This document shows positions 15,142 to 24,168 of a stretch of 64,000 bases of DNA, in pieces. This stretch comes from Ilumatobacteraceae bacterium. GTDB taxonomy: Bacteria; Actinomycetota; Acidimicrobiia; Acidimicrobiales; Ilumatobacteraceae. A model generated the notes under the pieces. The model saw only the letters and a list, made by a program, of their open reading frames with translations, had not been told where the DNA came from and made no database searches. Position numbers and translations under genes: made by a program. Numbering within the stretch: the first letter of the stretch is position 1; each line of letters opens with the position of its first letter. Location of the stretch: NCBI GenBank assembly GCA_033344875.1, contig JAWPMO010000001.1:2071595-2135594 (forward strand), read 5' to 3'.

Positions 15142-15990
15142 ATGAACTGGTTGTCCGACCCGATCGACTGGTGGATCACGCCGTTCACCGACAACCCGTT
15201 CCTGCGCGACGCGCTCTGGGCTGCGCTCCTGACCGTCCTGTGCACGAGCGTCATCGGCACCTGGGTCGTCCTGCGCGGCTTGAGCTTCCTCGGCGACGCC
15301 CTCGCCCACGGCGTGCTGCCCGGCATCGCGATCGCGTTCGTGATGGGCTCCAACACCACGATCGGTGCCCTGATCGCGGCGCTCGCGATGGTCGGCGGCG
15401 TCCAGTTGATCCGCAGTGCGTCACCGCTGCCGGACGACGCGTCGATCGGGGTGCTGTTCGTCGGGTTCCTCGCGCTCGCCGTCGTCATCACGTCGGCACA
15501 GACCGGTCGGGGCGCCGGCGACCTGACCCGGTTCCTCTTCGGATCGATCAACGCCGTCGACGGCACCGACCTCCGCACGCTGATCGTCGTGGCCGGGCTC
15601 ACCGTCGGTGGCGTCGTCGTGCTCCACCGCGCACTGCTGGTCAGTACGTTCGATCTCACGCAAGCCCGTCTGATCGGGTTCCGCCCGCAGCTCACCCACT
15701 TCGTGCTGCTCGTGCTGCTCGCCCTGTCGATCGTGGCGTCGTTCGAGACCGTCGGCAGCCTCCTCGTGTTCGCGTTCCTGATCGCACCGCCCGCCACCGC
15801 GTCGCTGATGGTGTCGCGCGTCCCGCTGATGATGGTGGTCGCGGTCGCGATCGGCAGCGCCTCGGCCGTGATCGGGCTGTTGATCAGCTACCACCACGCC
15901 ACGGCGACCGGAGCGACCATGGCGCTGATGACCGTGATCGCGTTCGTCGTCGGACTCGCGGGACGCCGACTCGCCGACCTGCGCGGCTGA
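15142..15990 (+). CDS. znuB: Zinc ABC transporter permease
   Basis: 282 residues, mostly hydrophobic, with about eight membrane segments of the ABC-3 family. The coupling region GLSFLGDALAHGVLPGIA (about 49-66) is the conserved cytoplasmic contact for the ATPase. It follows znuA after 35 bases in the same direction. The final transporter combines ZnuA, ZnuB and the divergently encoded ZnuC. Confidence 0.9.
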   Translation: MNWLSDPIDWWITPFTDNPFLRDALWAALLTVLCTSVIGTWVVLRGLSFLGDALAHGVLPGIAIAFVMGSNTTIGALIAALAMVGGVQLIRSASPLPDDASIGVLFVGFLALAVVITSAQTGRGAGDLTRFLFGSINAVDGTDLRTLIVVAGLTVGGVVVLHRALLVSTFDLTQARLIGFRPQLTHFVLLVLLALSIVASFETVGSLLVFAFLIAPPATASLMVSRVPLMMVVAVAIGSASAVIGLLISYHHATATGATMALMTVIAFVVGLAGRRLADLRG

Positions 15991-16004
15991 TCAGCGCGCG
16001 CCGA

Positions 16005-16457
16005 TCAGATCGTTCGCAGCACGAGCAGGTACTGGCCACCACCTGGTTCCACGTCGGCGGCCACTGCGAGATCGGGTTCGAGCCGCGACAGCCGGTCGAC
16101 GAGCCAGTCGGCTGCCTGGCGGGCGTCGTGTTCGTCGGGGCAACGGGCCATGACCTCGCGACCGCCCTTGCGCGACAGGCGTTCGACGCTGGTGAGGATC
16201 ACGGCGGGGTCGACGACGAACAGGTGCTCGGCCCACGGCACGACGGGTTTGACCTTGCCCTTGCCGGTGTTGCAGCCACGGTGGGCCAGACGTTCGACCG
16301 GCGGACCCGACGCCTTCTTCTTCGCCCGCCGCTCGGTGATCAGGCTGTCGATGCTCGGGCCACGACCGTCGTTGACCGACATGTCGGGATCGACCGCCTC
16401 GTCGCACAGCCAGCAGCGCCAACCGTCCCGCTCCCCGATCACGTCCATTCGCGCCAT
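16005..16457 (-). CDS. HNH-endonuclease-like small protein
   Basis: 150 residues. C15-x2-C18 (RCWLCDE) and AHRGC-N (59-63) followed by TGKGKVKP resemble the zinc-ribbon and C-terminal part of HNH domains. The middle histidine/aspartate dyad normally reading DHxxP is not obvious (PSIDSLIT), so nuclease activity is uncertain. The second half has no recognised domain. The start at 16457 is favoured over the next ATG (16448) by a TACGGT hexamer six bases upstream. It is divergent from the cystathionine beta-synthase gene and ends 14 bases from znuB. Confidence 0.65.
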   Translation of the reverse strand: MARMDVIGERDGWRCWLCDEAVDPDMSVNDGRGPSIDSLITERRAKKKASGPPVERLAHRGCNTGKGKVKPVVPWAEHLFVVDPAVILTSVERLSRKGGREVMARCPDEHDARQAADWLVDRLSRLEPDLAVAADVEPGGGQYLLVLRTI

Positions 16458-16463
16458 CGCGGC

Positions 16464-16469
16464 ACCGTA
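16464..16469 (-). promoter_or_regulatory. -10 hexamer TACGGT of the HNH-like gene
   Basis: Six-base spacer to the ATG at 16457 on the minus strand. Confidence 0.45.
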
Positions 16470-16507
16470 GCCGCAGGGCCGAGGATTCAATCGTGCGACG
16501 GCGGCGT

Positions 16508-16513
16508 TACTCT
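16508..16513 (+). promoter_or_regulatory. -10 hexamer TACTCT of the cbs operon
   Basis: Seven-base spacer to the ATG at 16521. Confidence 0.5.
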
Positions 16514-16520
16514 CGGGCCC

Positions 16521-17918
16521 ATGGCTGACTCCCGGCTCGCCGGCACCCAGATCGCCGATTCGGTGATCGATCTGTTCGGGGGCACGCCCCTCGTGCGGAT
16601 GAAGCGCATGATGGAGGTCGAGCAGCTCCCCGCCGTGCTCGCGATGAAGATGGAGACCACCAATCCCGGCGGTTCGTCCAAGGACCGGCCGGCGTTGGAG
16701 ATGATCCTCGCGGCCGAGGCGAGCGGCGAACTGCAACCCGGCGGCACCATCGTCGAACCGACCTCCGGCAACACCGGCGTCGGGCTCGCGATCGTCGCCG
16801 CGCAACGTGGTTACAACTGTGTGTTCGTCATGACCGACAAGGTCGCACCCGAGAAGATCTCGCTCCTGCAGGCGTACGGCGCCGAGGTCGTCGTGTGTCC
16901 GGTGGCCGTGGCGCCCGACGACCCGCGCAGCTACTACAGCGTCGCCGAGCGGCTCACCGTCGAGCGCAACGCGTTCCGACCCAACCAGTACGCGAACCCG
17001 AACAACCCGCTCTCCCACTACAAGACCACCGGGCCCGAGATCTGGGAACAGACCGCCGGACGGATCACCCACTTCGTCGCCGGCGCCGGCACCTGCGGGT
17101 CGATCACGGGGACCGCCCGCTATCTGAAAGAGCAGAACCCCGACATCAAGATCATCGCCGCCGACCCGGAGGGTTCGGTGTTCTCCGGCGGCTCGGGCCG
17201 GCCGTACCTGGTCGAAGGCGTCGGCGAGGACTTCTTCCCGGCCGCGTGGCAGCCGGAGTTGTACGACGAGACGATCGCGATCTCCGACGCCGACAGCTTC
17301 CACATGGCCCGTCGGGTCAGTGAGACCGAAGGCATCCTGATCGGCGGCTCGGGCGGCATGGCCGTCGCCGCCGCGATCCAGGTCGCCAAGCAGGCAGGGC
17401 CCGACGACATCGTCGTCGTGTTCAACCCCGACTCCGGCCGCGGCTACCTGTCGCGCCTGTTCGACGACGAGTGGATGGCCACGTACGGGTTCACCACCGA
17501 GTGCGAACAATGCGTCGGCGCCGTACTCGAAGCCCGCAACCCGTCGCTCGAGAGCCTGCTCTACGTGAACCCGGACGAGACGGTGCGGGTCGCGATCGAA
17601 CGCATGCGCGCCAACGGGGTCAGCCAACTCCCGGTGTGCAAGAACACACCGCCGTTCGCAGCCGCCGAGGTCTCGGGCTCGGTCGACGAACTCGAGTTGA
17701 TGGAGGCGATCGCCGGCGACTCCGGTGTCATGGACGTGCCCGTCGAGGACGTGATGGGCCCGCACCTGCCGACCATCGGCGCCGGCCAGAAGCTCGAACG
17801 AGCGCTCGAGATGCTCCACACCGCGCCGGCCCTGCTGGTGCTGTCCGACGGTCGACCGCTCAGCGTGCTGACCCGCACCGACATCCTGTCCTACTTCGAC
17901 GCACGCGCCGACTACTGA
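16521..17918 (+). CDS. cbs: Cystathionine beta-synthase
   Basis: 465 residues. Fold-type II PLP enzyme with the Schiff-base lysine K54 in SSKDRPA and the phosphate loop TSGNTG at 81-86. A tandem pair of CBS (Bateman) domains occupies about 335-465 (NPDETVRVAIERM, VEDVMGPHLPTI). It condenses serine with homocysteine to cystathionine, the first step of reverse transsulfuration. There is no N-terminal haem motif. The longer frame from 15171 is noise antisense to the HNH-like gene. The cystathionine gamma-synthase/lyase gene follows after 20 bases, so the two form a sulfur amino-acid operon. Confidence 0.92.
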   Translation: MADSRLAGTQIADSVIDLFGGTPLVRMKRMMEVEQLPAVLAMKMETTNPGGSSKDRPALEMILAAEASGELQPGGTIVEPTSGNTGVGLAIVAAQRGYNCVFVMTDKVAPEKISLLQAYGAEVVVCPVAVAPDDPRSYYSVAERLTVERNAFRPNQYANPNNPLSHYKTTGPEIWEQTAGRITHFVAGAGTCGSITGTARYLKEQNPDIKIIAADPEGSVFSGGSGRPYLVEGVGEDFFPAAWQPELYDETIAISDADSFHMARRVSETEGILIGGSGGMAVAAAIQVAKQAGPDDIVVVFNPDSGRGYLSRLFDDEWMATYGFTTECEQCVGAVLEARNPSLESLLYVNPDETVRVAIERMRANGVSQLPVCKNTPPFAAAEVSGSVDELELMEAIAGDSGVMDVPVEDVMGPHLPTIGAGQKLERALEMLHTAPALLVLSDGRPLSVLTRTDILSYFDARADY

Positions 17919-17938
17919 ACCACCACTGGGAGGTCCTC

Positions 17939-19099
17939 ATGGGTGAAGAAGAACAGCAACAGGGCTGGGCGTTCGAGACGCTCGCCATCCACGCCGGCCA
18001 GGAGCCCGACCCGTCGACCGGGGCGGTCGTCACACCGATCTCGCTGTCGACCACGTTCGCCCAGAGCGAGGTCGGCGTGCACCAGGGCTACGAGTACTCG
18101 CGATCGGGCAACCCGACGCGCACCGCGGTCGAAACCCAGGTCGCGGCGCTGGAGGCCGCACGACACGGCCTGGCGTTCGCCAGCGGACTGGCCGCCGAGG
18201 ACAACATCATGCGTCTGCTGACGCAGGGCCGGCGCACGCTGCTCGGCAACGACGCGTACGGCGGCACCTTCCGGCTGATCAACAACGTGTGGTCGCCGCT
18301 CGGGTTCCCCTGGACAGCGGTCGACCTCAGCGATCTCGATGCGCTCGTCGCGAACTGGCCGGACGACACGGGCCTCGTGTGGCTCGAGACGCCGACCAAT
18401 CCGCTGCTCACGTGTTTCGACATCGAGGCGATCGCCGAGATCGCCCACGCACGCGGAGCCCTCGTCGTGGTCGACAACACGTTTGCCACGCCGTACCTGC
18501 AGCAGCCGATCACGCTCGGCGCCGACATCGTCCTCCACTCGGCCACCAAGTACCTCGGCGGCCACAGCGACGTGGTCGGCGGGTTCCTGGCGGTCGACGA
18601 CGACGAGATCGCCGACCGGCTGCGCTACACCCAGAACGCCGCCGGAGCCGTCCCCTCGCCGTTCGACAGCTATCTCGTGCTGCGCGGCGTCAAGACGCTC
18701 GGCGTGCGGATGGACCGCCACTGCGAGAACGCGAGGGCGGTCGTCGACCTGCTCGCGTCCCACCCCGCGGTCGAGCGTGTGCTCTACCCCCAACTGCCCG
18801 ACCACCCCGGCCACGAGGCCGCCGCCAAGCAGATGCGCGACTACGGCGGCATGGTCAGCTTCCTGGTCAAGGCCGGCGAAGACGCCGCCAAGCGGATCGC
18901 GGCGGGCACCGAGCTGTTCACCCTGGCCGAATCGCTCGGTGCGGTCGAGAGTCTGATCGAACACCCGGGCGCGATGACGCACGCCTCGGCGGCCGGCAGC
19001 CCACTCGAGGTTCCCGACAACCTCGTCCGGTTGAGCGTCGGTATCGAGCATGCGAGCGACCTCGTCGCCGACCTCGCCCAGGCGCTCGAACGCGCCTGA
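17939..19099 (+). CDS. metB: Cystathionine gamma-synthase / gamma-lyase
   Basis: 386 residues of the Cys/Met-metabolism PLP family. YSRSGNPTR at 53-61, the PLP lysine in SATKY (K204) and DNTFATPY near 179-186. With cystathionine beta-synthase immediately upstream, gamma-lyase activity (cystathionine to cysteine) is as likely as gamma-synthase. Sequence alone does not decide. A GGGAGG ribosome binding site precedes the ATG at 17939, as expected for an internal operon gene. Confidence 0.88.
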   Translation: MGEEEQQQGWAFETLAIHAGQEPDPSTGAVVTPISLSTTFAQSEVGVHQGYEYSRSGNPTRTAVETQVAALEAARHGLAFASGLAAEDNIMRLLTQGRRTLLGNDAYGGTFRLINNVWSPLGFPWTAVDLSDLDALVANWPDDTGLVWLETPTNPLLTCFDIEAIAEIAHARGALVVVDNTFATPYLQQPITLGADIVLHSATKYLGGHSDVVGGFLAVDDDEIADRLRYTQNAAGAVPSPFDSYLVLRGVKTLGVRMDRHCENARAVVDLLASHPAVERVLYPQLPDHPGHEAAAKQMRDYGGMVSFLVKAGEDAAKRIAAGTELFTLAESLGAVESLIEHPGAMTHASAAGSPLEVPDNLVRLSVGIEHASDLVADLAQALERA

Positions 19100-19127
19100 A
19101 CCGCCCCGACCCGACGAGCTGATCCCG

Positions 19128-20597
19128 ATGACCTCCGAGCGACCGAACATCCTGTTCGTCCTCACCGACCAGCAACGGCTCGACTCGATGGCCGCCTACG
19201 GCAACCGGTGGATCGAGACGCCGAACATGGATGCCCTGGCCGCCCGCAGCGTCGTCTTCGAGAACACCTACTGCACACAACCGGTGTGCACCCCGGCGCG
19301 GGGCTCGATCATGACCGGGCTGTACCCGCACGCGACCGGCGTGACCCGCAACGGCATCAGGTTGCCCGACGACACGCCGTCGCTCGGCGAGCTGATGCCC
19401 GACGAGTACCACAACGCCTACATGGGCAAGTGGCACCTCGGCGACGACGTGGTCGCCCAACGCGGCTTCGACACCTGGGTCGCGATCGAAGACTTCCACC
19501 GTGCCTCCTACTCCCGCGACGAGTACCGCGAGATCGAGCCCGCCTACAACGACTGGTTGCGCAGCCACGGCATCACTCCGCCACCGTGGACCGAGAGCTA
19601 CGAGGAGTGGGCGCCCGGAGCCGCGTTGTCCGAGGAGCAGACCCAGGCCGGTTTCCTCGGACACGTCGCGACCGAGTTCATCAACGACCGTCCACGTGGG
19701 CAACACGCCGATCAGCCCTGGTTGTTGATGGTGAACTTCTTCGAGCCCCACCCGCCCTACACCGGCCCCCTCGACGACCTGTACGACCCCGACACCATCG
19801 AGGTGGGCGAGGCGTTCATGCGTCCACCCGAGTCGGGGGCGCTCGTCAATCGACTCCGATCCGAGTTCTACCTCGGCGGCGGCAACAACCCGTTGGGTCG
19901 AGCGGGCGGCGACGTCCACGACACCACCACCGAGGCGGGGTGGCGGAGGCTCCGAGCCCAGTACTTCGCGAACGTCACGCTCGTCGACCGCCAACTCGGC
20001 CGGATCCTCGACGCGCTCGAGACCTCCGGCCAGGCCGAGCGGACCGTCGTGGTGTTCTCCAGCGACCACGGCGAGATGGCCGGCGACCACGGCATGTGTG
20101 AGAAGCGCACCCTCTACGAGGGAGCGACGCGGGTACCACTGCTGATCCACATTCCGGGTCGTCCGGCACGGCAACGACGAGTGCCGGGCTCGCTCAGCCA
20201 CGTCGATCTCGTACCGACGCTCCTCGAACTCGCCGGTGCCCAGCCACCACCCGGGCTACACGGAGCGAGCCGCGTCGACGTACTCCGTGGCGAGGCCGAC
20301 CTCCGCGACCACGACGTCTTCATCGAATGGACCGGTCTCGGCGATCGCGACCTCGGGTCGGACGAGATCAACCGCATGGTCGCCGTCCCGTGGCGCAGCG
20401 TGGTGTCGAGCGACCGGTTCAAGCTGAACCTCTGCCGGGGCGACCAGTGCGAGTTGTACGACCTGACGAACGATCCCGAGGAGTTGCGGAACCTGTTCGA
20501 CGCCCCGGCGCACCGAGACCGGGTCCGAGAGTTGACCGAACGGGTTCGCGCCTGGCAGATCGCCACCGGCGACTCGATGCCCCTGCCGACGGTCTGA
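19128..20597 (+). CDS. Type I sulfatase
   Basis: 489 residues. The formylglycine-forming cysteine is C54 in CTPARGS, the full C-x-P-x-R signature. The metal site starts with TDQQR near 14-18 and a second set is SSDHGEM in the last third. YMGKWHLGD supplies the conserved lysine and histidine. No signal peptide is visible, so the enzyme should act in the cytoplasm. It hydrolyses sulfate esters of unknown identity. It starts 28 bases after the CGS gene, so it may share its transcript and supply sulfate. Confidence 0.9.
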   Translation: MTSERPNILFVLTDQQRLDSMAAYGNRWIETPNMDALAARSVVFENTYCTQPVCTPARGSIMTGLYPHATGVTRNGIRLPDDTPSLGELMPDEYHNAYMGKWHLGDDVVAQRGFDTWVAIEDFHRASYSRDEYREIEPAYNDWLRSHGITPPPWTESYEEWAPGAALSEEQTQAGFLGHVATEFINDRPRGQHADQPWLLMVNFFEPHPPYTGPLDDLYDPDTIEVGEAFMRPPESGALVNRLRSEFYLGGGNNPLGRAGGDVHDTTTEAGWRRLRAQYFANVTLVDRQLGRILDALETSGQAERTVVVFSSDHGEMAGDHGMCEKRTLYEGATRVPLLIHIPGRPARQRRVPGSLSHVDLVPTLLELAGAQPPPGLHGASRVDVLRGEADLRDHDVFIEWTGLGDRDLGSDEINRMVAVPWRSVVSSDRFKLNLCRGDQCELYDLTNDPEELRNLFDAPAHRDRVRELTERVRAWQIATGDSMPLPTV

Positions 20598-20640
20598 CAT
20601 CACGTCGCAGGATGCATGACGCCATGGCCGGTTGGGTACC

Positions 20641-22044
20641 GTGAGCGACATCGAAGCGAAACCGACACCCACCCCGAATCGGCCGCTCGTGATCGCGGCG
20701 AACCGGCTGCCCGTCGCGCTCAACGGCGATGGCGAATGGGAAACCAGCCCGGGCGGCCTCGTGCGCGCGCTCCTGCCGATCGTGCAGGCGAGCAGGGGCG
20801 CCTGGGTCGGCTGGACCGGCCAGGCCGACAGCTCGTCCGACGTCATCCACACCGACGGTGTCGAGATGCACCCGCTGCCGATCACGGCCGACGAGATGGA
20901 GCGGTACTACGAGGGCTTCGCCAACGACACGCTCTGGCCGCTCTATCACGACGCCATCAAGGAGTCGAACTTCGACGGCGACGACTGGAACGCGTACGTC
21001 GCGGTCAACGAGCGGTTCGCGATCCGCCTCGCGAACATCGCACCGCAGAACGCGCTCGTCTGGATCCACGACTACCACCTCCAGCTGGTCCCGGCGATGC
21101 TGCGGGCCCAGCGGTCCGACCTCCGGATCGGGTGGTTCAACCACATCCCGTTCCCGCCGCTCGAGCTGTTCCAACGTCTGCCGTGGCGCACCGAGATCAT
21201 CAAGGGCCTCCTCGGCGCCGACGTGCTCGGGTTCCAGCGTGAGCGCGGCGCCCGCAACTTCATCGCCGCCGCCCATCAGTTGGTCGAGGCGACCGAGGTC
21301 GACGACGACCTGGTGAACTTCGATGGTCGCAACGTGCTCGTCAGCAACTTCCCGATCTCGATCGACGTCGACGACTTCGAGCTGCTGGCGAGCGGACGTG
21401 CGACCCGCCAGCGGACGGCGCAGATCCGTACCCGACTCGGCGACCCCGAAGTGATCCTGCTCGGCGTCGACCGACTCGACTACACCAAGGGCATCGGCGC
21501 CCGACTCCGTACATTCGGACGGCTGCTCGACAGCGGTCGTCTCGACCCCGAGCGTCACGTCCTGGTCCAGATCGCCACGCCGACCCGACAGGGGGTCGAG
21601 CTCTATCAGGAGGAACGCCGCGAGATCGAGCAGATCGTCGGCGAGATCAACGGCGTGCACTCGCGGCTCGGCTTCCCGGTCATCCACTATCTCCACCAGA
21701 TGCTGCCGCTCGACGAGCTGATCCCGCTCTACCGTGCCGGCGACGTCATGCTCGTCACGCCGTTCCGCGACGGCATGAACCTCGTCGCCAAGGAGTACGT
21801 CGCCGCCCACGTCGACGGCGACGGCGTGCTCGTCCTCTCCGAGTTCACGGGAGCCGCCGACGAACTCAACGACGCGTTGCTCGTCAACCCACACGACGAG
21901 CACGCCTTCGAAGACGTGATCGTCCGCGCGGTCGAGATGCACCGCCACGAACGCCGGCCACGCATGGAAGCGATGCGCAAGGCGATCGAATCGGCCAACG
22001 TGGGAATGTGGGCCCACTCCTTCATGGAGGTCCTCGACACGTGA
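20641..22044 (+). CDS. otsA: Trehalose-6-phosphate synthase
   Basis: 467 residues from the GTG at 20641. A TTG three codons earlier is possible, and neither start has a good ribosome binding site. GT20 family: VIAANRLPVAL at the N-terminus, SPGGLV (about 35-40), WIHDYHLQLVP and GVDRLDYTKGI, which hold the UDP-glucose and glucose-6-phosphate sites, and GMNLVAKEYVAA near the C-terminus. Product: trehalose-6-phosphate. The stop overlaps the otsB GTG by four bases. The pathway provides a compatible solute and stress protectant. Confidence 0.93.
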   Translation: MSDIEAKPTPTPNRPLVIAANRLPVALNGDGEWETSPGGLVRALLPIVQASRGAWVGWTGQADSSSDVIHTDGVEMHPLPITADEMERYYEGFANDTLWPLYHDAIKESNFDGDDWNAYVAVNERFAIRLANIAPQNALVWIHDYHLQLVPAMLRAQRSDLRIGWFNHIPFPPLELFQRLPWRTEIIKGLLGADVLGFQRERGARNFIAAAHQLVEATEVDDDLVNFDGRNVLVSNFPISIDVDDFELLASGRATRQRTAQIRTRLGDPEVILLGVDRLDYTKGIGARLRTFGRLLDSGRLDPERHVLVQIATPTRQGVELYQEERREIEQIVGEINGVHSRLGFPVIHYLHQMLPLDELIPLYRAGDVMLVTPFRDGMNLVAKEYVAAHVDGDGVLVLSEFTGAADELNDALLVNPHDEHAFEDVIVRAVEMHRHERRPRMEAMRKAIESANVGMWAHSFMEVLDT

Positions 22045-22793
22045 GCGCACCGGACGACCTCACACCCACCGAGCTCGCCGAGCTGATCCGGCCTCATCTC
22101 ACCACCGGTCTGATCGCATTCGACGTCGACGGGGTGCTGGCACCGCTCGTCGCACACGCCGACGCCGCACGACTCTCGCCCGACGTGCACGAACTGCTGT
22201 CACGGCTGGCGACACTCGCCACGGTCGGCATCGTGTCCGGCCGGGCGGTCGAGAGCCTCGAGCGGCTGTTCGCGTTCCCGGCCGAACTGCACGTGTTCGG
22301 CAGCCATGGGCTCGAAGAGCGGGGTGCGCCGGCGGCACCGCTCGACGACGACGAGCGGTACACGTTCGACCAACTCGAGATCATCGCAACACGCGGCGCC
22401 GACGCAGCGGGCGATGGTGCCTGGCTCGAGTACAAGCCGGCCAGCGTGGTGTTGCACACCCGCGAAGCCGACGACGCACGAGCCGCACCCGCCGTCCAGG
22501 CGGTCACGAACCTCGGGCGCATGATCGACGGAGCCCAGGTCACGCCGGGCAGCGGCGTGGTCGAGCTGCTCGCGCGCAGCGCCAGCAAGGGCGACGCGCT
22601 GCGTGCGCTCGCACAGCGCGAGGGCTGCGACCCGATCGTGTTCCTCGGCGACGACGTGACCGACGAAGACGCGTTCGCCGTCATGGGCGACGACGACGTC
22701 TCGGTGCGCGTCGGCCCGGGCGATTCACGAGCCCGCTACCGGTTGGCCGACCCGACGGCAGTCGTCGAACTGCTCGGCGCGCTGGTCGGCTGA
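22041..22793 (+). CDS. otsB: Trehalose-6-phosphate phosphatase
   Basis: 250 residues from the GTG at 22041, with a GGAGG ribosome binding site inside the otsA end. HAD phosphatase: nucleophile motif DVDGVLAP (D28, D30), SGR near 74 and the acidic motif FLGDDVTDEDAF. It dephosphorylates the OtsA product to trehalose. The last base is two bases from the end of the converging LLM oxidoreductase gene. Confidence 0.92.
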   Translation: MSAPDDLTPTELAELIRPHLTTGLIAFDVDGVLAPLVAHADAARLSPDVHELLSRLATLATVGIVSGRAVESLERLFAFPAELHVFGSHGLEERGAPAAPLDDDERYTFDQLEIIATRGADAAGDGAWLEYKPASVVLHTREADDARAAPAVQAVTNLGRMIDGAQVTPGSGVVELLARSASKGDALRALAQREGCDPIVFLGDDVTDEDAFAVMGDDDVSVRVGPGDSRARYRLADPTAVVELLGALVG

Positions 22794-22794
22794 G

Positions 22795-23742
22795 TCACGC
22801 CACCCCGGCGGCGAGCGCATCGACCACCGGAGCGAACCCCTCGGGGTCGCGGACCACGTAGTGCGTGATCCCCAGCGACGCCCGATACCGCTCGATCTGG
22901 TCGACGATCCGGTCGACGGTGCCGAGCAACACGAATGGTGTGTCGGCGACGACCTCCTCCGGCAGTCCGAACCGGTCGGCGAGTTCGCCGGTCGACGGCG
23001 CATCGGAGCCGACGTGGGTGAACTGCACGAGGGCCGACCGTTCGATGTCGTCGTGGCGGTCGCCGGCGGCGGCTTCGAGCCATCGGCTCCGCTCGACCAG
23101 CCGATCGAGCGCGAACCCGGCGCCGGAGGGCGCCCCGTCGTCACCGTGGGTGAGACCGGTGAACTGGAAGATGTCGGCGTGGCGCCCGGCGAGCGCCACC
23201 ACCCGTCGGCCGTGGCCACCGATCAGGAACGGGACGTGTGGCTGCAGTGGGCTGATGCCGAGCGACTCGATGTGCACCTGTTCGTGCTCCCCGTCGGCGG
23301 TGGCCGAGCCATCGTCGAGCAACGATCGGAGGATCGTGAGCGACTCGCCGAATCGGGAGACCCGCGGCCCCGGCGGGCGGATCGGGGATCCGATCCCGTC
23401 GTGTTCGGCCTCGGCGTACCCGGTGCCGAGGCCGAGCACCAACCGTCCGCGGGTCATGCGGTCGACCGTGGCCGCCGTTCGGGCGAGCAGCGCCGGATGG
23501 TGGAACTCGTTGTTGAGGACGAGCGGTCCGACCCGGAGCCGCTCGGTGGAGTGGGCCGCGATGACGAGCGGGACGAACGGGTCGACCAGCTTGGTCGCTC
23601 CCGGCGAGTCGGCACTCCCGATGTGGTCGTAGCTGAACAGCTCGTCGTACCCGAGCGACTCGACGAGCCGAGCGTGGTCGACCAGTGCGTCGACGTCGTC
23701 GAACGGGCCACCCTGGACGGCGAAGCGGTACGGACGGTCCAT
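22795..23742 (-). CDS. LLM-class, probably F420-dependent oxidoreductase
   Basis: 315 residues with a luciferase-like TIM barrel: YDELFSYDHIG near 33-43, PLVLNNEFHHPALLARTAATVDRMTRGR and GLGTGYAEAEHDGIG. The family (TIGR03621 type) uses coenzyme F420. The cofC gene at 28753 shows that F420 is made. Substrate unknown. It is divergent from a small two-domain regulator with a 66-base, AT-rich, repeat-bearing gap, so that regulator may control it. Confidence 0.88.
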   Translation of the reverse strand: MDRPYRFAVQGGPFDDVDALVDHARLVESLGYDELFSYDHIGSADSPGATKLVDPFVPLVIAAHSTERLRVGPLVLNNEFHHPALLARTAATVDRMTRGRLVLGLGTGYAEAEHDGIGSPIRPPGPRVSRFGESLTILRSLLDDGSATADGEHEQVHIESLGISPLQPHVPFLIGGHGRRVVALAGRHADIFQFTGLTHGDDGAPSGAGFALDRLVERSRWLEAAAGDRHDDIERSALVQFTHVGSDAPSTGELADRFGLPEEVVADTPFVLLGTVDRIVDQIERYRASLGITHYVVRDPEGFAPVVDALAAGVA

Positions 23743-23748
23743 GACGAG

Positions 23749-23754
23749 ATGCTA
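23749..23754 (-). promoter_or_regulatory. -10 hexamer TAGCAT of the LLM oxidoreductase gene
   Basis: Six-base spacer to the ATG at 23742. TTGATA lies 19 bases upstream as a possible -35. Confidence 0.5.
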
Positions 23755-23801
23755 TCAGTAGATATCAACTGGCTATCAAACGGTGATCCGGGTCGCTATC
23801 A
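23751..23801. promoter_or_regulatory. Helically phased direct repeats, probable operator
   Basis: GCTATCA occurs at 23751-23757, 23772-23778 and 23795-23801, with GATATCA at 23761-23767. Offsets are 10, 11 and 23 bases, so all copies face the same side of the helix. They cover both divergent -10 hexamers. MerR-fold regulators of the BldC kind bind such head-to-tail repeats (family knowledge), and the adjacent gene encodes a related domain. Confidence 0.6.
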
Positions 23802-23802
23802 T
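23797..23802 (+). promoter_or_regulatory. -10 hexamer TATCAT of the RHH/HTH regulator
   Basis: Six-base spacer to the ATG at 23809. It overlaps the last GCTATCA repeat, which suggests autoregulation. Confidence 0.55.
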
Positions 23803-23808
23803 CCAAGC

Positions 23809-24156
23809 ATGCCGCCGGCACGAGCGCCCCTCTTCGTCCGACTCTCCGCGCCGCTGCTCGACCAACTCGACGCCCGCATCGAGATCGACGGGCGCACGAA
23901 ACAGGCCGTCGTCGAGGACCTGCTCGCTCGGCAACTCGACGCCCCGGAAGCTCCCGACGACGACATCGTCGACCTCGACGGTGTCGCGGCGATCCTGCGG
24001 GTGGCGCCTGCCGACGTGCTCGACCGGATCGCCGACGGCGACTTCCCCGCCCGACGTTTCGGCACCGAGTGGCGTTTCAGCCGCTCGGCGGTCGGCGCCT
24101 GGCTCCACGGGACCGACACCGTCACCGATCGCCGCACCGGCTTCGCCGCCGACTGA
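23809..24156 (+). CDS. Two-domain DNA-binding protein: ribbon-helix-helix plus MerR-type HTH
   Basis: 115 residues. The first 43 (PLFVRLSAPLLDQLDARIEIDGRT and a VVEDLLARQL helix) fit a CopG/Arc ribbon-helix-helix. Residues 53-100 (DLDGVAAILRV, DRIADGDFPARRFG, EWRFSRSAVGAWL) fit the excisionase/BldC-type winged HTH. The combination in one small protein is unusual. The start at 23809 is set by the TATCAT hexamer. The much longer frame from 22861 is antisense to the LLM gene. It is a plausible regulator of itself and of the divergent oxidoreductase. Confidence 0.75.
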   Translation: MPPARAPLFVRLSAPLLDQLDARIEIDGRTKQAVVEDLLARQLDAPEAPDDDIVDLDGVAAILRVAPADVLDRIADGDFPARRFGTEWRFSRSAVGAWLHGTDTVTDRRTGFAAD

Positions 24157-24168
24157 ACCGCCGACGTC

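Noticed and set aside
23761-23767. GATATCA considered only as a chance AT-rich word
   Set aside because: Kept as an operator part because it lies 10 bases from the first GCTATCA and 11 from the second. A single copy alone would have been discarded.
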